DNA of 64,000 nt from Mycobacterium sp. MYCO198283 (GCF_021213805.1 NZ_JAJQJI010000011.1:34412-98411), one strand, 5' to 3'; positions 1 through 7,728 are shown, counted from the first letter of the stretch. Notes: generated from the letters alone by a model not told the origin. Translations and numbers: made by a program.

Positions 1-272
1 CGGGCGTAGAACCGGAACGCGATCACATACGTGCAGATCGCGGCGACGACGAACCACACCGCGTTCACCGACTCGCCGCGGACCAGCGCGATCATCGCCC
101 ACGCCACCGCGCCCAGCACCGCGATGATCCCGAAGACGATCTTGTGGCGGGTGCTGATGGGGGAGCGGTCGATGACCGCCACCGGCGGGAGGTCGGGGTC
201 GGTACGGATGTAGGTGACGTCGCCGTCGCGTTCCTCGATGCGGTCGGACGGTGCCGTGGTCGGTGTGCTCAA
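1..272 (-). CDS. cstA: Carbon starvation protein CstA, N-terminal part (cut by window edge)
   Basis: Reading leftward from a TTG at 272, the first 90 residues match the start of mycobacterial CstA: a charged N-terminal segment (SDRIEERDGD, then VAVIDRSPI), a first membrane helix around residues 45-60 and a second one starting with NAVWFVVAAICTYVIAFRFYAR. CstA is a polytopic inner-membrane transporter of peptides or pyruvate induced by carbon starvation. A GAGGAAGG ribosome site lies 5-7 bases before the TTG, which fixes the start. The rest of the gene lies outside the window. Confidence 0.85.
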   Translation of the reverse strand, partial: MSTPTTAPSDRIEERDGDVTYIRTDPDLPPVAVIDRSPISTRHKIVFGIIAVLGAVAWAMIALVRGESVNAVWFVVAAICTYVIAFRFYA

Positions 273-368
273 CGTGGCCTTCCTCGATGCGCGTCGCGGA
301 CTGCCGCCGATTTTTTCACCGCGTCAACCACCCGGGAGCGGAACCGGGTAATCGGGCGCCGCGACGCG

Positions 369-1877
369 TCAGCTGACGGTGAACGCCACCGAGTGCAGGC
401 CGGTCGCACCGTCGGGGACCGGCGCGGCCACCTCCGCGGTCTGCACGGCACCGGTGCCGTCGATGGCCCGGACGGTGATCCGGTGCTCGCCCGGGGTGGC
501 CGTCCACGGGTAGCGCCACAATCGCCAGGTGTCGTCGGAGTAGGCGGCGCCCAGTTCCGCGGGACGCCAGTCGCCGTCGTCGATGCGGATCTCCACGGCG
601 CGCACGCCGCGGGGCTGCGCCCACGCCACCCCGCCGAAGACGGTGTCGCCCGCGGCGAGCTTCTGCCCGTAGCGCGGCACGTCGATGCGCGACTGCGTCT
701 TGATCGGCCCGCGCGCCGACCAGCCGAGCTTCGTCCAGTACGCCTGCGCGCGGTCGAACCGCGTGAGCTCCAAATCGACCACCCACTTCGTCGCCGACAC
801 ATACCCGTAGAGCCCGGGCACGACGAGCCGGGCGGGATACCCGTGCTGGTCGGGCAGCGGTTCGCCGTTCATGGCGATCGCCAGCAGGCTGTCCGGATTG
901 TCGCGCAACGCCTCGACGGGCGTGCCGGCGGTGAACCCGTCGATCGACGTCGACAGCACCATGTCCGCCTCGGGCGACACCCCGGCGCGGGCGAGCAGGT
1001 CGCGCACCCGGTACCCGGTCCACACCGCGTTGCTGATCAGGTCGCCGCCGATGGTGTTCGACACGCAGGTCAGCGTCACGACCTCTTCGACGACGTCGAA
1101 CGCGTCGAGGTCGTCGAAGGTGAACGTCACCTCGCGGTCCACCAGGCCGTGGATGCGCAGCCGCCAGTCGTTGCGGCTGAGCTGCGGCACACTCAGCGCG
1201 GTGTCGATGCGGTAGAAGTCGGCGGTCGGCGTCACGAAGCGCGGCAGCGCCACACCCGGGGGCTGGACGGTCGGGGGGATGGGGGGCGCGGGTGTCGCCG
1301 GACGGGGCACGGTCAGCGCGGACCGCTCGCCGGACACCGACCGCAGCTGTCGCGTGACGACGACGCCGACGACGCCGCTGACTACCCCGGCCACCAGGAC
1401 GCCGAGCGCCGCCAGCGACCGGCGCCGATTCCCGTCGACGTCGTCGGCGGCGGGAGCGCGGGTGAGGAAGCGCAGCGCCGCGACGCCGCACACCGTTCCC
1501 GCGACGGTCGGCAGCACAGCGAGCGGGGTGGCGCCCGCCCGCGACAGCACGGCCAGGCAGCCGAGCGCCCCGGCCACCACGATCGCGGCACTGCCGACGG
1601 GCCGGCGCGGCGCCTCGTAACGGGCGGTGATCGCCGCGAGGGCCGCGATCACGACGAGGATCACGGCGGACAGCACCAGCTTGTCGTTGAAGCCGAACAG
1701 CCGGATGGCCCACTCCTTCACCGGCCCGGGCGTCCAGTCGATGACCGTGGCGCCCACGGCGAGCCGCGAATCGGCCGTCGGCCCGAACGGGATCGCCGCC
1801 AGCTCCATGACGCCCAGCGCCGCCGCGGCGGCCGCGATGCCGCTGATCATCCGCTGTTCGCGGGTAGGCACCGCCAT
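369..1877 (-). CDS. Membrane-anchored molybdopterin-dependent oxidoreductase (sulfite oxidase/MsrP-like)
   Basis: The 502-residue protein has about four to five hydrophobic helices in its first 170 residues, then a soluble sulfite-oxidase-type domain. The cysteine in VTLTCVSNTIGG is the expected molybdenum ligand, and the stretch PRFVTPTADFYRID...LRIHGLV is typical of the molybdopterin-binding fold. A C-terminal Mo-co dimerisation-like immunoglobulin domain follows (GVAWAQPRGVRAVEIRIDDG). The family oxidises or reduces small sulfur compounds, but the substrate cannot be read from sequence. It is transcribed towards cstA with a 96-base gap. The N-terminal membrane region suggests catalysis at the outer face of the membrane. 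Confidence 0.85.
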   Translation of the reverse strand: MAVPTREQRMISGIAAAAAALGVMELAAIPFGPTADSRLAVGATVIDWTPGPVKEWAIRLFGFNDKLVLSAVILVVIAALAAITARYEAPRRPVGSAAIVVAGALGCLAVLSRAGATPLAVLPTVAGTVCGVAALRFLTRAPAADDVDGNRRRSLAALGVLVAGVVSGVVGVVVTRQLRSVSGERSALTVPRPATPAPPIPPTVQPPGVALPRFVTPTADFYRIDTALSVPQLSRNDWRLRIHGLVDREVTFTFDDLDAFDVVEEVVTLTCVSNTIGGDLISNAVWTGYRVRDLLARAGVSPEADMVLSTSIDGFTAGTPVEALRDNPDSLLAIAMNGEPLPDQHGYPARLVVPGLYGYVSATKWVVDLELTRFDRAQAYWTKLGWSARGPIKTQSRIDVPRYGQKLAAGDTVFGGVAWAQPRGVRAVEIRIDDGDWRPAELGAAYSDDTWRLWRYPWTATPGEHRITVRAIDGTGAVQTAEVAAPVPDGATGLHSVAFTVS

Positions 1878-2027
1878 TCCGGCGACGTTACCTGCGACGA
1901 CGGCGGCGAGGTCTTACCGCGCCGTGACGACCCCGGCGGTGGCCGGCCTGTCGACATCCTTACAGTAGCGACGTACAGCTGCGCGGCGGAGGCGTCGTCG
2001 CAACCGGGCGGACCAGGAGGATGTTGC

Positions 2028-2798
2028 GTGGAGATCGCGGGCAAGAAGGCAGTCGTCGTCGGCGGTGCGTCCGGATTCGGGCGGGCGACCGCGGAGGCGT
2101 TGACGCAGCGCGGCGCGACGGTGGCGGTGCTGGACCGCCCGCAGTCGAAGGGCAAGGAGGTCGCCGACGCGATCGGCGGCTCGTTCCACGAGGTCGACGT
2201 CACCGACTTCGACGGCACCGAGCAGGTGTTGCAGCAGGCCGTCGAGGCCCTGGGCGGCGAACTGCACATCGCCGTCACCACCGCCGGCGGCGGCAGCGCC
2301 GAGCGCACCGTCACCAAGACCGGCCCGCACAGCCTGGAATCGTTCCGCAAGAGCATCGACCTGAACCTCATCGGCACGTTCAACATCAGCCGGCTGGCGG
2401 CGTGGCAGATGAGCCAGCAGGACCCCGTCGACGACGAGCAGGAAGAGCGCGGCGTCATCATCAACACCGCGTCGATCGCCGCGTTCGAAGGCCAGATCGG
2501 CCAGGTCGCCTACACCGCCTCCAAGGCCGCCATCGCGGGAATGTGCCTCACCATGGCCCGCGACCTCGGCAGTCTGGGCATCCGGGCGCTCGCCATCGCG
2601 CCGAGCCTGTTCGCGACGGGCCTCACCGAGGGCATTCCCGACGAGTTCGCCAAGCAGCTGACCAAGGATGCGGCGTTCCCCAAGCGGTTGGGAAAGCCCG
2701 AGGAATACGCCAAGCTCGCCGTCGCCATCGTCGAGAACCCGATGCTGAACGGCCAGTGCCTGCGCCTCGACGCCGGCCAGCGCTTCGCCCCCAAGTAG
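2028..2798 (+). CDS. Short-chain dehydrogenase/reductase (3-hydroxyacyl-CoA dehydrogenase type II-like)
   Basis: A 256-residue classical SDR. The NAD-binding glycine motif GGASGFG is near residue 13. The catalytic serine is in NTASIAAFEG and the tyrosine/lysine pair in YTASKAA. The whole-chain resemblance is to HSD17B10-type 3-hydroxyacyl-CoA dehydrogenases, which act in fatty acid or branched-chain acyl-CoA breakdown. The GTG at 2028 is chosen because a perfect AGGAGG lies at 2015-2020. The frame stays open far upstream, but that region is the antisense of the molybdoenzyme gene. A TACAGT hexamer at 1961-1966 could be the -10 element. Confidence 0.85.
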   Translation: MEIAGKKAVVVGGASGFGRATAEALTQRGATVAVLDRPQSKGKEVADAIGGSFHEVDVTDFDGTEQVLQQAVEALGGELHIAVTTAGGGSAERTVTKTGPHSLESFRKSIDLNLIGTFNISRLAAWQMSQQDPVDDEQEERGVIINTASIAAFEGQIGQVAYTASKAAIAGMCLTMARDLGSLGIRALAIAPSLFATGLTEGIPDEFAKQLTKDAAFPKRLGKPEEYAKLAVAIVENPMLNGQCLRLDAGQRFAPK

Positions 2799-2853
2799 CG
2801 CCCGTCGGCGGTTGCCCGCGGATGCGGCGCGGCGCGCGCCTACGATCCGTGCG

Positions 2854-3897
2854 GTGACGGAAACCCTGCGCGACGACGAGGTCGCGGCGTTGCAAACGTG
2901 GGTCGCGGCGCGCGGCATCGGCACGACGGTCGGCGCGGTGGAACCGCTCGGCGGCGGCACGCAGAACATCGTCGTGCGCGTGGAGATCGACGGCCGGCCG
3001 CTGGTGCTGCGGCGGCCACCCGCCCATCCGCGTCCGAACAGCAACAAGACGATGCTGCGGGAGATCGCGGTGCTGCGGACACTCACCGGCTCCGACGTGC
3101 CGCATCCGGCGCTGATCGCCGCGTGCGAGGACGTCGACGTCATCGGTGTCGTCTTCTACCTCATGGCCGAGATCGACGGCTTCAACCCCGGAACCGAGGT
3201 GGCACCGGCATACGTCGAGCGGCCGGATTTCCGCCACGACGTCGGCATCTCCTATGCGACCGGACTCGCCCGGCTCAGCCGAGTGCCGTGGGAAGGGAGC
3301 CCGCTGGCCGCGCTGAAACGGCCCGGGTCCTTCCTGGAGCGGCAGGTGCCGCAGTTCCGCGGCTTCCTCGACGCCTACCGCCAGCAGCAGGCCTACGACG
3401 ACGCGTTGCCCGACGTCGACGCGCTCGCCGACTGGCTGGCGGCCCACCGGCCGGCCGACGGCGAGCCCTGCATCATGCACGGCGACTGCCACCTGAACAA
3501 CGTGCTGCTGCGCCGCGACCGGCCCGAGGTGGCCGCGTTCGTGGACTGGGAGATGTGCACCGTCGGCGACCCGCTGCTGGACCTCGGTTGGATGCTGGTG
3601 TGCTGGCCGGTCGACGCCGACCCGCTCGGCAGCGGCGAGGCGCTGGCGCGGCTCGGGGGACTCGCCACCCGCGGTGAGCTCCTGGCGGCCTACACCGCAG
3701 CCGGCGGCCGCACCACCGCGCACCTGGACTGGTACTCGGCGTTGGCCTGCTTCAAGCTCGGCGTGGTCATCGAGGGCACCTGGGTGCGCTACCTCGCCGG
3801 GCAGGCGCCCCGCGACGCCGGTGAGCGGTTGCACGCGGCGGCCGTTGCCCTCATCGGACTCGGCAACCGGATCGCCGCCGGCGAGCCGCTCGTCTAA
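2854..3897 (+). CDS. Aminoglycoside phosphotransferase (APH)-family protein, ACAD10/11 N-domain type
   Basis: The 347-residue protein has the APH kinase fold: a nucleotide-binding N-lobe (GGGTQNIVVRVEI), the catalytic loop MHGDCHLNNVLL around residue 208 and the metal-binding motif VDWEMCTVGDPLLDLGW. In mycobacteria and eukaryotes such domains are linked to acyl-CoA dehydrogenases (ACAD10/11) and are thought to phosphorylate 4-hydroxyacyl-CoA intermediates. That function is known for the family and only inferred here. The GTG at 2854 was chosen because TACGAT at 2841-2846 fits a -10 element for a leaderless mRNA and because the resulting N-terminus fits the family. It lies 55 bases after the SDR gene on the same strand. 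Confidence 0.82.
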   Translation: MTETLRDDEVAALQTWVAARGIGTTVGAVEPLGGGTQNIVVRVEIDGRPLVLRRPPAHPRPNSNKTMLREIAVLRTLTGSDVPHPALIAACEDVDVIGVVFYLMAEIDGFNPGTEVAPAYVERPDFRHDVGISYATGLARLSRVPWEGSPLAALKRPGSFLERQVPQFRGFLDAYRQQQAYDDALPDVDALADWLAAHRPADGEPCIMHGDCHLNNVLLRRDRPEVAAFVDWEMCTVGDPLLDLGWMLVCWPVDADPLGSGEALARLGGLATRGELLAAYTAAGGRTTAHLDWYSALACFKLGVVIEGTWVRYLAGQAPRDAGERLHAAAVALIGLGNRIAAGEPLV

Positions 3898-3901
3898 CAG
3901 G

Positions 3902-3931
3902 TTGCACCACCGCCGGAGCACCGTCTACCCT
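3902..3931 (+). promoter_or_regulatory. Predicted promoter of the leader peptide / LeuA-domain gene
   Basis: TTGCAC at 3902-3907 and TACCCT at 3926-3931 are separated by 18 bases. The expected start of transcription falls about 6-7 bases later, on the GTG of the leader peptide at 3938, so the leader would be translated from a leaderless mRNA. The promoter begins just after the stop codon of the upstream phosphotransferase gene. The same arrangement precedes ilvB (57344-57381). Confidence 0.5.
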
Positions 3932-3937
3932 CGCGGC

Positions 3938-3985
3938 GTGCACAGCGCGCGCCTACTCGTAGTAGCAACCCGCAACGGGGTCTGA
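3938..3985 (+). CDS. Branched-chain amino acid leader peptide (15 residues) upstream of the LeuA-domain gene
   Basis: A 15-codon reading frame starting at GTG encodes MHSARLLVVATRNGV. The Leu-Leu-Val-Val run (codons CTA CTC GTA GTA, with CTA and GTA uncommon in this GC-rich genome) is the signature of a leucine/valine-sensing attenuator leader. The ilvB leader at 57381 has the same length, the same Arg-Leu-Leu-Val-Val core and shares the nine bases CTCGTAGTA. The codons after Val-Val form the left arm of a strong hairpin. Recognition is by pattern only; translation is not demonstrated. Confidence 0.65.
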   Translation: MHSARLLVVATRNGV

Positions 3986-4018
3986 CAGCGACCGACCCCC
4001 CGTTGCGGGTCGGACGCT
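3968..4018 (+). promoter_or_regulatory. Candidate attenuator: mutually exclusive hairpins downstream of the leader peptide
   Basis: Hairpin A pairs 3968-3980 with 3998-4010 (13 perfect base pairs), and its left arm lies inside the leader peptide. Hairpin B pairs 3987-3997 with 4008-4018 (10 of 11 pairs). The two use overlapping bases and cannot coexist. A ribosome stalled on the Leu/Val codons at 3953-3964 would cover part of the left arm of A. No T-tract follows either stem, so control could act through Rho or through access to the ribosome site. A third small stem (about 4036-4064) lies right before the ATG at 4069. Confidence 0.5.
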
Positions 4019-4068
4019 ATGGCAGAGCGCGCAGTCGGTCACCACCTCGCTATCGAGAAGACCGGCAC

Positions 4069-4599
4069 ATGACACCTTCCAGCACCGCCACCGACATTCC
4101 CGCATACCACCATCGGCACGAGCCCTGGGGCGGCCGGCCTGCGCTGCCCCGCGGACTGCGCGAGGAGGCCGAGTCGACGATGAGCTTGACCAGCTGGAGC
4201 GACTTGATCAGCGAGTACAGCCCCACCGGCGGGCCGCTGCGCTTGGGTTCCTGGGAGTGCGCCGACGGCACCGACGGCCCGGCCCGCCGGTGTGCGCGTT
4301 CGCCGCGGACCTACCGCGCCACGCTCGCGATCGGTGACCGCATCGAGACCGCCACGGCCGCCGCGGGCGGACCCGTCGCGGCGCTCACCGCCATGCTCTA
4401 CGAACGGGGCATCGGCCTGGAGACGCTGGAGTTCCACCAGCGCAGCCACGGCGACCCGCACGACCCGATGATCGCCACCTTCATCCACGGCACCGACGGC
4501 AGCCGGCGGGCCTGGGCGATGGGGGTCTCCGGCGACGCCGGCGATTCCGCGCTGCGCGCCGTGATCGCCTGCGCCAACCGGCTGTTGGCGGCCGCCTGA
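4069..4599 (+). CDS. Stand-alone LeuA allosteric (leucine-sensing) domain protein
   Basis: The 176-residue protein lacks the TIM-barrel catalytic part of 2-isopropylmalate synthase but matches its linker and C-terminal regulatory domain. WSDLISEYSPTGGPLRL resembles the linker (EYL-P-GP-RL). A Gly-Gly-Pro followed by VAALTAML corresponds to GNGP-AAF of LeuA. LETLEFHQRSHG matches VLDY-EHA, and the C-terminal SALRAVIACANRLL matches TASLRAVVSAVNRA. In LeuA this domain dimerises and binds leucine for feedback inhibition. A role as a leucine sensor or LeuA partner is inference. ATG 4069 is chosen because the domain and the family-like N-terminus start there. It is preceded by a branched-chain leader peptide (3938-3985). 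Confidence 0.7.
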   Translation: MTPSSTATDIPAYHHRHEPWGGRPALPRGLREEAESTMSLTSWSDLISEYSPTGGPLRLGSWECADGTDGPARRCARSPRTYRATLAIGDRIETATAAAGGPVAALTAMLYERGIGLETLEFHQRSHGDPHDPMIATFIHGTDGSRRAWAMGVSGDAGDSALRAVIACANRLLAAA

Positions 4600-4625
4600 G
4601 CTGCGGACGTCAGCGCAGCGGCCGC
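4588..4625. terminator. Candidate two-way terminator between the LeuA-domain gene and cyp136
   Basis: The ends of the two convergent genes contain an inverted repeat: a GC-rich outer stem (GCGGCCG at 4588-4594 with its complement at 4619-4625) and an inner stem CTGCG (4601-4605) / CGCAG (4614-4618), with a five-to-six-base bulge on the left side. There is no T-tract, which is usual for mycobacteria. Confidence 0.3.
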
Positions 4626-6091
4626 AGCATGATCGGCATCCCGTCCTTGGGAACCGGCATGCCGCTGTAATCCCAGTGCGCCTCGTAGCCGGGGCGGGGT
4701 AGTTCCAGCCGGTACTTGCGCAGCAGCCGGTGCAGGATGGTCTTCACCTCCAGCTGGCCGAACACCATGCCGATGCACTTGTGCGCGCCGCCGCCGAACG
4801 GCGTGAACGCGTAGCGGTGCTTCTTGTGCTCGTTGCGCGGCTCGCAGAAGCGCTCGGGATCGAACTTGTGCGGCTCCGGGAACAGCTCCGGCAAGCGGTG
4901 GTTCATGCCCGGATAGGCGATGACGTTGGTGCCCTTGGGCAGGAAGTAGCCGAGCAGTTCGGTGTCGCGCACGGTCTGGCGCATCCCCCACTGCACGGGC
5001 GTCACCAGCCGGATCGACTCGTTCATCACCAGATCGAGCGTCTCCAGCTTCTCCAGCGCCTCGATGTCGAGCGGGCCGTCGCCGAGCCGGTCCGACTCGT
5101 CGCGGCACCGGTCCTGCCACTGCGGGTGCGCGGCCAGCTGGTAGGCGATGGTGGTCGCCGTCGATGTCGAGGTGTCGTGGGCCGCCATCATCAGGAAGAT
5201 CATGTGGTTGACGATGTCGGCGTCGGAGAACCGGTTGCCGTCCTCGTCCTCGGTGCGGCACAGCACCGAGAGCAGGTCGTCGCCCTCGGCGCGGCGGGCC
5301 TCCTGCACGCGCTCTTCGAAGTAGTCCTCGAGCAGCTTGCGGGCGCGCAGCCCACGCCACCAGGTGAACGGCGGAACGCTGGTGCGGATGACGGCGTTGC
5401 CGGCGAGCGTGGTGGTGGTGAACGCCTTGTTGACCTTGGTGACCAGCTCGTGGTCGGTGCCCGGCTCGTGGCCCATGAACACCATGGAGGCGATGTCGAG
5501 CGTCAGCTCCTTCATCGCCGGATACAGCAGGAACCGCGCGTCGTTGGCCACCCAGTCGTTGGCGATGACCTGCGAGACGACCCGGTCGACCTGCTCGGTG
5601 TAGCCGGCGAGCCGCGTCCGGACGAACGCCTCCTGCATGATCCGCCGGTGGTACATGTGCTCGTCGAAGTCGAGCAGCATCAGGCCGCGGTGGAAGAAGG
5701 GGCCGATCACCGGCACCCAGCCCTGCTGCGAGAAGTCCTTGTTGCGGTTGGTGTAGATCACCTGCGCCGCGTCCGGTCCGAGCGCCGCGACCGACGGCAG
5801 GGCCGGGGAGTCGACGAAGTAGAGCGGGCCGTGCTCGCGGTAGATGCGCACCCAGTAGTCCGGCCCGCCGCGCATCATCTCCACCATGTGACCGAAGATC
5901 GGCAGGCCCTTGTCGCCCATCACCGGTTTGAGGTCCGAGCCGGGCGGCGGCGGCGCCAGTTCCGTCTGCGGGAACTCGGTGTCGAGCAGCTTCTTCTCCA
6001 GCAGCCCGAGTCCCGGGAAATTCGTCACCGACGGCGTCAGCCGACGCTTGGCCTGGTCCAGTAGGTACTCAGGGGTACTGATGGTCGCCAT
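4610..6091 (-). CDS. cyp136: Cytochrome P450 of the CYP136 family
   Basis: The 493-residue P450 is close to M. tuberculosis Rv3059 along its whole length, including the N-terminus MATISTPEYLLDQAKRR. Family motifs are present: I-helix AAHDTSTS (oxygen activation), K-helix ESIR, and the haem loop FGGGAHKCIG with Cys439 as axial ligand. CYP136 proteins belong to the CYP51-like branch and the substrate is unknown. The gene is divergent from a TetR regulator (start 6208), and two palindromes lie between them, so repression by that regulator is likely. Start at ATG 6091, as in the orthologue, with a GGAGG-type site 5 to 10 bases upstream. Confidence 0.93.
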   Translation of the reverse strand: MATISTPEYLLDQAKRRLTPSVTNFPGLGLLEKKLLDTEFPQTELAPPPPGSDLKPVMGDKGLPIFGHMVEMMRGGPDYWVRIYREHGPLYFVDSPALPSVAALGPDAAQVIYTNRNKDFSQQGWVPVIGPFFHRGLMLLDFDEHMYHRRIMQEAFVRTRLAGYTEQVDRVVSQVIANDWVANDARFLLYPAMKELTLDIASMVFMGHEPGTDHELVTKVNKAFTTTTLAGNAVIRTSVPPFTWWRGLRARKLLEDYFEERVQEARRAEGDDLLSVLCRTEDEDGNRFSDADIVNHMIFLMMAAHDTSTSTATTIAYQLAAHPQWQDRCRDESDRLGDGPLDIEALEKLETLDLVMNESIRLVTPVQWGMRQTVRDTELLGYFLPKGTNVIAYPGMNHRLPELFPEPHKFDPERFCEPRNEHKKHRYAFTPFGGGAHKCIGMVFGQLEVKTILHRLLRKYRLELPRPGYEAHWDYSGMPVPKDGMPIMLRPLR

Positions 6092-6119
6092 CGACGCTCC
6101 TCCAAGCGGACTCCGTTGT

Positions 6120-6131
6120 GTGACAGGTCAC
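6120..6131. promoter_or_regulatory. Palindrome between cyp136 and the TetR gene (possible operator)
   Basis: GTGAC-AG-GTCAC, a perfect 5-base inverted repeat with a 2-base centre, lies 29 bases upstream of the cyp136 start in the divergent promoter region. Confidence 0.35.
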
Positions 6132-6154
6132 GTGCCGAACATCTTCTCGGGGCT

Positions 6155-6172
6155 ACTTGACGGCTGTCAAGT
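6155..6172. promoter_or_regulatory. Probable TetR operator (7-base inverted repeat)
   Basis: ACTTGAC-GGCT-GTCAAGT is a perfect 7-base inverted repeat with a 4-base centre, located 36 bases before the TetR start. Its size and position fit an autoregulatory TetR-family operator that would also control cyp136. Confidence 0.5.
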
Positions 6173-6207
6173 TCTACCTGCCGTGGCGGCGTGGCAAGGT
6201 TTGCAGG

Positions 6208-6849
6208 ATGAGCACGGACCGCGAGGTGAAGGCGCCGCAGAGCCGGGGCGATCGGCAGCGGTCGGCGATCATGCAGGCGGTGCGCGAACTGCTCGAAGAA
6301 AAGCCGTTCGCGGAGTTGTCGGTCAGCACCATCAGCGACCGCGCGGGCGTGGCCCGGTCCGGCTTCTACTTCTACTTCGACTCCAAGTACGCCGTGCTCG
6401 CCCAGATCCTCAACGAGGTGCTGCAGGAGCTCGAGGAGCTGACCCACCACTTCGCTCCCCGGGGCCCCGACGAGTCGCCGGCCGCGTTCGCCCGCCGCAT
6501 GGTCGGCAGTGCGGCCGTCGTCTACGCCCACAACGACCCGGTGATGTCGGCCTGCAACGCCGCACGGCACAGCGACGCCGAGATCCGCGAGATCCTGGAC
6601 CACCAGATGGATCTGGTGATCGACCAGATCGTCGGCGTGGTGGACGCCGAGGTGCGGGCGGGCACCACGCGGCCCATCAGCGACGACATCCCGGCCCTGG
6701 TGCGCACGCTGTCGGTGACCACCGGCTACCTGCTCTCCGGTGACCCGGCCTTCGTCGGACCGCACCGCGATCTCGAGCGCGGGGTGCGGGTGCTCGAGCG
6801 GCTGTGGCAGGCCGCGCTGTGGCCGGCCACGCTCGACGCCGAGGACTGA
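6208..6849 (+). CDS. TetR-family transcriptional regulator, divergent from cyp136
   Basis: A 213-residue regulator with an N-terminal helix-turn-helix (ISDRAGVARSGFYFYFDSKYAVL, residues 40-60) and an all-helical C-terminal ligand domain. It corresponds to Rv3058c in position. ATG 6208 is chosen over an upstream in-frame TTG at 6157, because that TTG lies inside the operator-like palindrome and AGG precedes the ATG. It is likely to control itself and the adjacent P450, and possibly the SDR gene 24 bases downstream on the same strand. Confidence 0.88.
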   Translation: MSTDREVKAPQSRGDRQRSAIMQAVRELLEEKPFAELSVSTISDRAGVARSGFYFYFDSKYAVLAQILNEVLQELEELTHHFAPRGPDESPAAFARRMVGSAAVVYAHNDPVMSACNAARHSDAEIREILDHQMDLVIDQIVGVVDAEVRAGTTRPISDDIPALVRTLSVTTGYLLSGDPAFVGPHRDLERGVRVLERLWQAALWPATLDAED

Positions 6850-6860
6850 TCCGCGCCCGG

Positions 6861-6866
6861 TAGGGT
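6861..6866 (+). promoter_or_regulatory. -10-like hexamer (TAGGGT) for the SDR gene
   Basis: TAGGGT lies 7 bases before ATG 6874, the spacing of a leaderless mycobacterial transcript. The gene may also be read from the TetR promoter. Confidence 0.35.
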
Positions 6867-6873
6867 CGCCGCC

Positions 6874-7728
6874 ATGGCGCGCAGCGTTGCAGGCAAGCGG
6901 GTGCTGGTGACCGGCGCCGCCAGCGGCATCGGCCGCGCGACCGCCCTGAGACTGGCCGCTGCCGGCGCCGTGCTGTTCCTGACCGACCGCGACGAGGCGG
7001 GTCTGGCCCGAACCGTCGCCGACGCCGAGGCGCTGGGCGCGGCCGTCCCCGCGCACCGGGCATTCGACGTCTCCGATCACGACCAGGTCGAGGCGTTCGC
7101 GGCCGACGTTCAGGCCGAGCACCCGAGCATGGACATCGTCATGAACATCGCCGGCGTCTCGGCATGGGGAACGGTGTCCCGGCTGAGCCACGACCAGTGG
7201 CGGCGCATGATCGACGTCAACCTGATGGGCCCGATTCACGTCATCGAGGCGTTCGTTCCGCAGATGGTCGCCGCCGGCCGCGGTGGGCACCTGGTCAACG
7301 TGTCGTCGGCGGCCGGGCTCGTCGCGCTGCCGTGGCACGCCGCCTACAGCGCCAGCAAGTACGGGCTGCGCGGGCTGTCGGAGGTGCTGCGCTTCGACCT
7401 CGCCCGGCACGGTATCGGGGTGTCCGTGGTGGTGCCGGGCGCCGTGGACACGCCGCTGGTGCGGACGGTCGAGATCGCCGGGGTGGACCGCGACCACCCC
7501 GCGGTGCAGAAGTGGACCGGGCGATTCACCGGCCACGCGGTGACCCCGGAGCGGGTGGCCGACAAAATCCTGGCCGGCGTCGCGAGGAACCGGTACCTCA
7601 TCTACACCTCGGTGGACATCCGGGCGCTGTATCTCTTCAAGCGCCTGGCGTGGTGGCCCTACAGCGTGGCGATGCGCCAGGTCAACGTGTTGTTCAGCCG
7701 GGCGCTGCGGCCGGCGCGCATCCCCTGA
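6874..7728 (+). CDS. Short-chain dehydrogenase/reductase (Rv3057c-like)
   Basis: A 284-residue SDR with the cofactor motif TGAASGIG (residues 14-21), NIAGVS, a catalytic serine in NVSSAAGLVAL and YSASK. The C-terminal 40 residues are basic and hydrophobic (LFKRLAWWPYSVAMRQVNVLF), which suggests peripheral membrane attachment and a lipid or steroid substrate. It sits between the TetR gene and the convergent ATPase gene. Its TGA (7726-7728) directly abuts the ATPase stop codon. Confidence 0.85.
   Translation: MARSVAGKRVLVTGAASGIGRATALRLAAAGAVLFLTDRDEAGLARTVADAEALGAAVPAHRAFDVSDHDQVEAFAADVQAEHPSMDIVMNIAGVSAWGTVSRLSHDQWRRMIDVNLMGPIHVIEAFVPQMVAAGRGGHLVNVSSAAGLVALPWHAAYSASKYGLRGLSEVLRFDLARHGIGVSVVVPGAVDTPLVRTVEIAGVDRDHPAVQKWTGRFTGHAVTPERVADKILAGVARNRYLIYTSVDIRALYLFKRLAWWPYSVAMRQVNVLFSRALRPARIP

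Noticed and set aside
144..2027. Open reading frame upstream and in frame with the SDR gene, extending it to 884 residues
   Set aside because: It is antisense to the molybdoenzyme gene, has Arg/Gly/His-rich shadow composition, and a perfect ribosome site marks GTG 2028.
6157..6207. TTG start giving the cyp136-linked TetR 17 extra residues
   Set aside because: The TTG lies in the operator-like palindrome and ATG 6208 has an AGG just upstream and a family-like N-terminus.
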